Assembly (NCBI GenBank): GCA_029298735.1
Contig: JANSLP010000526.1
Span: 1-14,718, forward strand
Direction of reading: 5' to 3'
Source: Ophiostoma sp. CBS 140.51
Lineage: Eukaryota > Ascomycota > Sordariomycetes > Ophiostomatales > Ophiostomataceae
Length of the DNA stretch: 14,718 nt
Of the stretch, positions 8,294 through 14,718 are shown piece after piece. The translations under genes and the position numbers were made by a program. Position 1 is the first letter of the stretch, and each line of letters begins with the position of its first letter. Below the pieces are notes generated by a model. The model made no database searches. It was not told the origin of the DNA and saw only the letters and a list, made by a program, of their open reading frames with translations.

Positions 8294-9339
8294 GTAAGTT
8301 TGACAGTCTTTTTGTTGCCCCATCCCGCCACTTGGTATTTTGTATGAAGCATATTCTGTCAGTTTCCCCTGGTTTGGACCTGTCAACTAACAAAAAAGCG
8401 CCACTTACAAGGCAAAATAGGCAAGCCGCTATTGTTCGTTTCGCTTTTGCAATACCGACCGGCGCCGGAAACAGTGAGGCCCCGACTGTAGCCTATGCAC
8501 TAACAGGATCCTTCTTCAAGCTTCAGCCTTCGCTACCCTTTCGAGCTTTTCTATCCCTGGACTTCCGGGACAAACCCCCACTGGTGCAAAGCACAAAGCA
8601 TCAGGCACGACAGACGCCTCGGTCTAACAAAAACCAGGGTCTCACGTCTTGTAAGTGAACTAGCCTTCACTTGTCCGCCATACCTATTTGCACAATCTGG
8701 CCCCTGCCCTATCCTCTTTCATTGCCCCCAAAATGCCCTCACAGATTCACCTTTGTACCTATTGCATCACGTACTACCCCGCTATCGTTTAGCACCTACT
8801 GGACCTGGCCAAAGCCCTTCGGTCTTGACAAAGAATAGGCAAAGTCAAAGCAGCCTCGTTTTAATACAGATGGAACGTGCTTTCGTCTCGTATCTCAAAC
8901 GACTGTTATCTGCTCGCGTGGGCTTGAAGTGGAGTTGCAAGAAAGAGATCGATAACTTCCAGGCAGCGTGTGATGGAGCTTTCGGGCGAAAGCCAGTGCT
9001 GTCCTCCGCCTTGACTTTACCGTCTGAAGCCCCCATACCACGTTTGTACCTCTGTCTTCAAGCTCCGTTCACCTACAGTCTCTGCTGAGTTTTCTCTTTT
9101 GTCCGCTATCTTTATCTATCCTCTTTGCGATATATCTCACAGCATTCTCTTTCCATTCTTCGGTGATCATCTCATTCAACAAAGCACTGCACAGAGTTGC
9201 ATTCTTTCTTTTTCGAGGCCAATCGCCCCCTGCACACTGCTTTGTTCCTTTTTTCCTACCCTTGCCGGCTTTGTGCGACTGCTCCGTTCTCACCGCTTCA
9301 ACCAATCAAACATGCCACTAACTGCCAATCCCACACTAG
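8294..9339 (+). other. Putative 5' leader intron of the KH gene
   Basis: The donor GTAAGT at 8294-8299 is followed about 1 kb later by a CACTAAC branch site (CTAAC at 9318-9322) and the acceptor CACACTAG ending at 9339; a second acceptor ends at 9350. Six ATGs lie inside (8344, 8495, 8733, 8870, 8973, 9312) and none in the flanking leader segments. The intron is much longer than the coding introns here. The internal sites CTAAC 8624-8628, AG 8637 and GTAAGT 8651-8656 would allow two shorter introns instead. Confidence 0.4.
9302..9306 (+). promoter_or_regulatory. CCAAT box upstream of the proximal KH-gene leader
   Basis: CCAAT in the context ACCAATCA, about 440 bp before the start codon. It could mark a second, proximal promoter, in which case the leader would start near 9380-9500 and the intron model would apply only to a longer transcript. 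Confidence 0.25.
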
Positions 9340-9350
9340 CTTTTCCGTAG

Positions 9351-9749
9351 GAGTGCCACTCCCCCACCGCTGCCAGCCCACACAAATTCTTCCTCACGCG
9401 CCGCCAACAAAATCGTCCCCTCACTTTTTTTGTTTGGGTTTTCCATCGACCCTCTTTCTCTCCAACAAGGAAAAACACAACTGCATCCCATCTTCTGACC
9501 GGCATCATCCTCCCCTTCCTTTTCCCTCTCCCGCCTCCTTCCTCCCCGACCTCACCGACTCACCTTACTTTCTCTCACATCTCCCTCCGTCTCCTCCTCT
9601 CTTCCATCTCTCCCTTCTTCCTCACATCTTCTCGCGATCCTAACGCCACCTATCTCTCCCGCCAACTTCCCCGCTTCTTCGCAAACCTTTCCTCGCTTTC
9701 CGCTTTTCAACCTCTTCTCCCTCGAAATCCATCCCCCCATACATCGAAA
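9351..9749 (+). other. Proximal 5' leader of the KH gene
   Basis: The segment contains no ATG from 9315 to the start codon and is markedly C/T-rich, most strongly after 9510. This fits an untranslated leader directly joined to the coding region. A 12-codon ATG reading frame (9312-9350) ends exactly at its upstream edge. Confidence 0.6.
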
Positions 9750-11051
9750 ATGTCTGCTCAAGATGGCAACGGCAACGACGTCGCGGACCTGTCCGACCAT
9801 ATGAAGATCGATGACGACCGCCTCGGCCCCGACGGCGAGATCATCCCCAAGACCGACGAGGAGTACGCCCAAACCCAGCTGACCCTGCGCGCGATCGTTT
9901 CGTCGAAGGAGGCCGGTGTTATCATCGGCAAGGCTGGCAAGAACGTCGCAGACCTCCGTGACGAGACCGGTGTCAAGGCCGGTGTCAGCAAGGTTGTCCA
10001 GGGCGTTCACGATCGTGTCCTCACCATCACCGGTGGCTGCGAGGCGATCGCCAAGGCGTACTCGATTGTCGCGGCTGCACTTCTTGAGGGCGTTCCGACG
10101 ATGGGCATGGGCGGCGTCGTCCAAGGCAACGGCACTCACCGTAAGTAGACACTCTATTCACTCTCCGCGCAGTTGCTATTCAGGCAGCGCGCCAGCCATA
10201 TCGGCTTTGCTCCGTCACTAACAAGTCAGCTATCAAACTGCTTATCTCACACAACCAGATGGGCACCATCATCGGCCGTGGTGGCCTGAAGATCAAGCAC
10301 ATTCAGGATGCCTCTGGCGTCCGTATGGTCGCCCAGAAGGATATGCTTCCCCAGTCGACAGAGCGCATCGTCGAGATTCAGGGCACTCCCGAGGGCATCC
10401 GCAGTGCTATCTGGGAGATCTGCAAGTGCCTCGTCGACGACTGGCAGCGCGGTACCGGTACTGTTCTGTACAACCCTGCTGTCCGCACCCAGAGCGGCAG
10501 TGCCCCCACACTCAGCGGCGGCAACGTGTCCTCTGCACCTTCCTCGAACTTCAACTCTGCGCCTCGCGGCGATTACGGTAACTCGTCCCGTGTGACGCGC
10601 ACGGGCAACGGTGCCGATTTCAGCAACGGTGGCGGTGCTCCCCGTTCGAACAACCGCCGGTCGGACTCGGACGCTGCCGCTCGCGGCCCTCCCACCCAGG
10701 ATGAGCACGGTGCTGAGCTCCAGACCCAGAACATCAGTATCCCTGCCGACATGGTGGGCTGCATTATCGGCCGTGCAGGCACCAAGATCAGCGAGATTCG
10801 CAAGACTTCAGGCGCACGGATCTCAATTGCAAAGGTTTGTTAATACGCCGCAGTGCAGCAATGCGTCAAATGTTTAGTGGGCGGTACGACAGATTACTAA
10901 CATGGATTAGGCTCCTCATGACGAGACTGGCGAGAGAATGTTCACCATCATGGGCACCTCGAAGGCCAACGAGACGGCGCTCTTCCTGCTTTACGAAAAC
11001 CTCGAAGCCGAGAAGATGCGCAGAAGCCAGGCTGTGCCGTCTGCCGAGTAA
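9750..11051 (+). CDS. Triple KH-domain RNA-binding protein, Rnc1/PCBP-like (3 exons, 378 aa)
   Basis: Exons are 9750-10140, 10230-10834 and 10911-11051; they join in frame to 378 codons plus TAA. Three KH domains are visible, each with an intact GxxG loop that contacts RNA: KH1 about 42-112 (GKAG at 60-63), KH2 about 131-198 (GRGG at 146-149) and KH3 about 293-365 (GRAG at 311-314). KH1 and KH2 are close together and KH3 follows a Ser/Asn/Gly-rich disordered linker, the layout of poly(C)-binding proteins and fission yeast Rnc1. Family knowledge: such proteins bind C/U-rich or UCAU-containing mRNA and alter its stability or translation, in cytoplasm or nucleus. The specific targets are unknown. 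The start has A at -3 and is the first ATG after a 435-nt ATG-free leader. Budding yeast Pbp2/Hek2 are more distant alternatives for naming. Confidence 0.93.
10141..10229 (+). other. Intron 1 of the KH gene (89 nt)
   Basis: Donor GTAAGT, branch CACTAAC and acceptor GTCAG. It is phase 1 and lies exactly between KH1 and KH2. If retained, a TAG follows within eight nucleotides of the donor. Confidence 0.92.
10835..10910 (+). other. Intron 2 of the KH gene (76 nt)
   Basis: The donor is the weaker GTTTGT, the branch is TACTAAC and the acceptor ATTAG. It is phase 0 and lies inside KH3. If retained, TAA follows after two codons and removes the second half of KH3. Confidence 0.9.
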
Positions 11052-12336
11052 TTGCGAAACAATTGCGACGAATCCGAAATGGCGGCCATGACATCCGTCT
11101 ATCATACAATCACGGCCCAGCGAATCCCTGGTTGACTTTGTTGAAGTTTCCGTGTATCTTTCCTCTGGCGTCTCTCCTGATAATTTTTTTCTACTCGATT
11201 TCGGCAACCCTTCGACCTTTGATGCATCACCAGATCCGGCTTGCCGCGAGGCTGAACTTCTTTTTTTAACGGCGGACCCTCGGGGGCGGTACAAAAATGA
11301 TATTACGACAAGGCTTTTTCTATTTTACTCTGCGCGTTTCTGCAATTGCGGTTCTCTCTTTCCTTTTCAATGCTCTGTGTTCGTTGTTCTTTTGTCCAGT
11401 TCGCCGGAAAACTTCGCCTCGTCGGCACACTCCCGCATCTTATTTACTCCGTCTATGGCAAAGTGCTTTTACTTTTGTTTCCCCTCTACCACAAATCGTT
11501 CTTATCAAATGCTCGGTCGACATTTTACTACAGCGGTCTTAATATTCTGCTATGGCGAAGCTGGTTGGGCATGGATGGTCAAAAAGGGTGTTATCTGCTG
11601 TTTTGTTTTTCTGTTTTCTGCTTCTATGTTTCTCTTTTTTCTTAACAATTTGTTTGCTTTGTCCCGGCGATGATTTATGATCCAACCCCCAAAAAAACAG
11701 AGGAGATGAAGGAACAGACTCTCCCAGGAACTCTTTTCACCTCACTACACACTTCCTCCGGCAACTTTTCTATCTTTCCGCCTCGCTTCTTTCGTCCCGA
11801 TATTTTCAACTCTTGTTCTTCTAGTCGTCAGAAATTTCTTAGGCCAAAACATTATCTCTTCGAGCACACGAGAAACGTCCCACTCTCGTCTTCAACTGGT
11901 TTTCTTTTTCCGTCGGAATACCATCACACGTTCCTTTATTTTTCCTTTTTTCTTTATTAGTTTGCTGCTCTTCACTTGTCTCCGGTTCAAACTGACATCA
12001 ACATGTGTCAAAACATGTGTCCGTTTGCCTTGTATATTTTGCTATATCTGGCAAAGGGCCGGGACATAGAGGCAGTGGGTGTTAACTACGGGTGTTCTGT
12101 TCTCTTTCTCTCTTTCTCCGCTCACTCTCGATATTATCAAAATTATTTTAATTTTCAATTTCACGTTCTACGTTTTTGCTAGCGTTCGATTTTCGCGTTC
12201 CTGTTGTCTCAAATGGCAGGGTCTTTTCAATCCAAAAGATCAAGATCAAAATGATGCAATGTATTTTCAAGAAGATGAAACACTTTTAATGAATAAGCTG
12301 CTTTACTCTTCATGACTTATCGTAAATGTCAATAAA
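11052..12336 (+). other. 3' region of the KH gene, T/C-rich, probably a long 3' UTR
   Basis: No credible gene in these 1.3 kb. The plus strand is T-rich with many T5-T6 runs, and the open frames seen lack domain features. The first canonical poly(A) signal noticed on the plus strand is AATAAA at 12331-12336. A short direct repeat ACATGTGTC occurs at 12001-12009 and 12013-12021. Whether the transcript really extends this far is not shown. Confidence 0.45.
12331..12336 (+). terminator. Candidate poly(A) signal AATAAA
   Basis: Canonical AATAAA, 1.28 kb after the KH stop codon and 540 bp before the transporter start. It lies at the change from T-rich to more GC-rich sequence. Confidence 0.4.
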
Positions 12337-12874
12337 CATGTAAATGGCCGTAAAGCGCTTCTCTTTGTGTGTCGTTGTCCTTCGGAGAGCGGCTTTGGAG
12401 AGCAGTGAGGTCAAACGCCAGCCTTTAGCGGGTGGCTCTCGGCACACCGCCTTCTAAAAGCAGCCACAAGGGGCCACCCTGTTGTTTTCTATTCTGCCAC
12501 CACGGGGGATGTCCGAAACGCCCATGCCAGTGGTGCCAGGCTGTCCGAATCCACTATTAAGGAGCACGTTTAAAGCTTGAACGACGCGCCGCGCAGCCTC
12601 ACAATTACCGACTAGTGCAAGCTGCCCTCCTAACTTAAAACTCTCTTTCCCACTCGACGATGCGCTTGCGATTGCCCTTTTCTCCTGTCCACATTGATCG
12701 TTTTCTTTTTGTCGTCTTTCTTTTGCATCGAGCTTACCAGCACCTTTCCAAAGTGGACTGGAACCATTCTTCTCGACCCATCATCATACATCGCGAACCC
12801 ATTAGTGATATCTCTTTTACTAGTCGCATCAAGCCCGTCTTCAGCCTCGATCCTCCTCCTACCTGCCCAGTGCT
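12337..12874 (+). promoter_or_regulatory. Promoter and 5' leader of the HUT1-like gene
   Basis: GC-richer than the preceding 3' region. It contains paired TGTCCGAA octamers and TGCCAG hexamers (12510-12549), then AT-rich sequence at about 12555-12575. From 12640 on the plus strand becomes pyrimidine-rich and is probably leader. One upstream ATG at 12660 overlaps the main start. Confidence 0.5.
12510..12549. promoter_or_regulatory. Cluster of paired short repeats in the HUT1-like promoter
   Basis: TGTCCGAA occurs at 12510-12517 and 12542-12549, 32 bp apart, which is close to three helical turns. Between them TGCCAG is repeated at 12525-12530 and 12534-12539. The arrangement looks like a small transcription-factor site cluster; the CCG core suits Zn2Cys6 proteins. 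Inference only. Confidence 0.3.
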
Positions 12875-14268
12875 ATGGCGCGTACTAAGCAGGCGGCGCC
12901 CGTCCGGCGCGAGCCGTCATCCGAGTATGTGAGCAAGCTCGACCGGGAGTCGGCGCTGCTGGCGAAGCAGCAGGAGTCCAACGGCCACGCTGATGCTGCG
13001 GCGGCCTCGAATGGCTCGGCAAAGCCCAAGATTGTGACATCATCCAAGAGCGCTGCGGGGATGCAGCAGGCCGCCATCGCCATAGCCGGCATCTACGGGT
13101 CTTTGTAAGCCTCCCCCATGCCGTTGACCTTTTTAGTAACATCGCCGGCACACCTACTAACAGTTACAGCCTGACCTGGGGCTACCTGCAGGAGAAGCTG
13201 ACGACGACGACCTACCCGGCACCCATCACGGCGCATCCCGACTCAGCCGACGCCACCGAAGTCTTCCACTTCCCCGTCTTCCTCAACACCGTCCAGTCCG
13301 CCATGGCCGCCGTGACGGGTCTCCTCTACCTCTGGGCCACGACCCCCACCGGCACCCCTGTACCGCCCATCATCCCCTCCTTGCGCCTGCTCTGGCCCCT
13401 CTTGCTTGTCGCTCTCACGTCGTCTCTCGCCTCTCCCTTTGGCTACGCCGCTCTGGGCCACATCGACTACATCACCTACATCTTAGCCAAGTCCTGCAAG
13501 CTCCTGCCCGTCATGTTCTTGCACGTCACCCTCTTCCGCCGCCGTTACCCGCTCTACAAGTACATGGTCGTGGCTGCCGTGACGGCCGGTGTCGCCGTCT
13601 TTACCCTGCACACGGGCAGCCACAAGAAGAAGAGCTCGTCCACTACCTCCGGGCAGACCGCCTGGGGTATGTTGTTGCTGGGCATCAATTTGTTGTTTGA
13701 TGGCCTCACCAACAGCACCCAGGACTACATCTTTGGTGCCTTCCAGCCCTTTTCGGGCCCCCAGATGATGTGTGCCAACAGTCTCATGCAGACGGCTGTG
13801 ACGGCCGCGTACCTGCTGGTCGTCAGCCCCTGGCTCGTCCACTCAGGCGTCGGCGCCTGGCTCGGCGCCGTCGACGAGGTCGCCACCTCGGCGGGCCACA
13901 GCCTGGACGCCACCACCGGTCTCTGGGGCACCAACCTGGGCAGCGGCGAGCTGGCTGCGGCGCTCGAGTTTATGCACCGCCACCCGGCCGTGTGGCAGGA
14001 CGTGCTGGGTTTTGCGGCATGCGGTGCTGTCGGCCAGATCTTTATTTTCTATGCACTAGCCACCTTCTCGTCCGTGTTCCTTGTGACGGTCACGGTGACG
14101 CGCAAGATGTGCACCATGATGCTCTCTGTGGTGGCCTTTGGTCATCGTCTGTCGGGGATGCAGTGGCTGGGTGTTGGCCTCGTGTTTGGCGGCATTGGTG
14201 TCGAGGCGCAGATTGCGCGGACAGAGAAGATGAAGAAGGAGGCGGCCAAGGCGGCGAAGAAGCAGTAG
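12875..14268 (+). CDS. HUT1: UDP-galactose transporter homolog, HUT1/SLC35B1 family (2 exons, 442 aa)
   Basis: Exons are 12875-13104 and 13170-14268, joined in phase 2 to give GIYGSFLTWGYLQE, a hallmark of the family. A 60-residue polar N-terminus precedes the first membrane segment (about 62-84), followed by several hydrophobic helices of the drug/metabolite-transporter fold. Family-typical lysines lie in ILAKSCK (K184, K187) and TRKMC (K389). A probable loop of about 50 residues (300-350) between helices makes the protein longer than the roughly 320-340 residues of yeast forms. The tail is lysine-rich and ends AKKQ: it has Lys at -3 but not the exact KKxx or KxKxx ER signal. Family knowledge: Hut1 is an ER membrane carrier of nucleotide sugars linked to glycosylation and folding; animal SLC35B1 has been assigned ATP/ADP exchange. 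The true substrate cannot be read from sequence. The start is the first in-frame ATG with G at -3 and +4. Confidence 0.92.
13105..13169 (+). other. Intron of the HUT1-like gene (65 nt)
   Basis: Donor GTAAGC, branch TACTAAC and acceptor GTTACAG. It splits a TTC codon within the first membrane segment. Retention creates a TAA at the donor itself. Confidence 0.92.
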
Positions 14269-14718
14269 AAGAAAGAGTACGGCGTAGAGGGGGATACGAG
14301 ACGGCCAACTAGAAAAGCTGGCAATCACTTCTTTTCCATTTACGCGCTCGAGCATTTTTTAGCACTTGTCTTTTCCGGTAAACCGGTGTTTGTACTTGAT
14401 GGGTGCTGTTGTACATATAGATTATATTTAGAATCGCAAATAAATAAGTAGAGGAAAAGAGAAAAACCAACAGGGAGTATCAAAACTCGGAGTTTCGGTG
14501 TCAAAAAGTAATACACGTGTAATCGTTCTATTTTCGTACTATTTCGGCGGTTTCCTTTTACTTCAGAAATAGAACTACAGAGTAGACATTCTAAAAATAA
14601 TATAAATATACATTCCGTCGTCTCTTTACGGCTTTCCATTTTGCCTCTTGTCTTGTGCAGATGTGTATGTCGTTAGGTGGGGAAAACGCAACCTTTTGAG
14701 GTCGAGGCTGGCAATTTA
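14269..14718 (+). other. 3' flank of the HUT1-like gene
   Basis: AT-rich sequence with no credible gene. It holds a TATATAG-like element near 14414, AATAAA at 14439-14444 and a 10-bp palindrome TACACGTGTA at 14512-14521 that contains an E-box and may belong to a neighbour beyond the window. Confidence 0.5.
14439..14444 (+). terminator. Candidate poly(A) signal AATAAA of the HUT1-like gene
   Basis: Canonical AATAAA 171 bp after the stop codon, preceded about 25 bp upstream by ACATATAG, which resembles a fungal efficiency element. Position and motif fit a 3' end. Confidence 0.5.

Noticed and set aside
12031..12038. TGTATATT, close to a Pumilio site in the KH 3' region
   Set aside because: The last base departs from the UGUANAUA consensus and a single near-match in T-rich sequence is expected by chance.
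11152..12315. Phe/Ser/Leu-rich open frames after the KH gene
   Set aside because: They reflect T-rich sequence; most lack an ATG start and none shows a recognisable domain.
13770..14312. 180-codon open frame overlapping the transporter exon in another frame
   Set aside because: It is a shadow frame of a GC-rich coding exon, rich in Arg/Gly/Cys, while the HUT1 frame shows clear family motifs.
1..14718. tRNA, rRNA, CRISPR arrays, transposon ends or a biosynthetic gene cluster
   Set aside because: No B-box-like tRNA sequence, spaced direct repeats, terminal inverted repeats, transposase or backbone biosynthetic enzyme was recognised by eye. A tRNA scan and a repeat search would settle this.

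Overview
The window looks like nuclear DNA of a filamentous ascomycete, probably a Sordariomycete. The basis is short introns (56-108 nt) with TACTAAC/CTAAC branch sites close to the acceptor, C-ending codon preference, long pyrimidine-rich leaders and four protein families typical of such genomes. The species cannot be fixed from sequence alone.

Layout. (1) 272-3202, minus strand: a four-exon gene for a 900-residue TBC-domain Rab GAP of the TBC1D5 type. (2) 3203-4227: a divergent promoter region of about 1 kb. (3) 4228-6576, plus strand: an intronless gene for a 782-residue, mostly disordered protein carrying three adaptor gamma-ear binding motifs plus DPF and NPF motifs, which resembles aftiphilin/Laa2 AP-1 accessory proteins. 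(4) 6577-9749: 3.2 kb without a credible protein gene, best read as the upstream region and very long pyrimidine-rich 5' leader of the next gene, probably with a leader intron of about 1 kb. (5) 9750-11051, plus strand: a three-exon gene for a 378-residue protein with three KH domains (Rnc1/PCBP type). (6) 11052-12874: a T/C-rich 3' region followed by the promoter and leader of the last gene. (7) 12875-14268, plus strand: a two-exon gene for a 442-residue nucleotide-sugar transporter of the HUT1/SLC35B1 family. (8) 14269-14718: its 3' flank.

Three of the four genes act in membrane traffic or the ER/Golgi lumen: a Rab GAP of the endosomal retromer type, an AP-1/clathrin accessory protein, and an ER nucleotide-sugar carrier. 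The first two share one divergent promoter. The KH gene is a post-transcriptional regulator and is surrounded by the most unusual non-coding sequence in the window. I see no mobile element, CRISPR array, rRNA, tRNA or biosynthetic cluster. I found no clearly new multi-gene system. The best leads are the pyrimidine-rich, ATG-depleted leader of the KH gene, the motif array and Cys/His-rich end of the AP-1 accessory-like protein, and the histone-H3-like N-terminus of the transporter.
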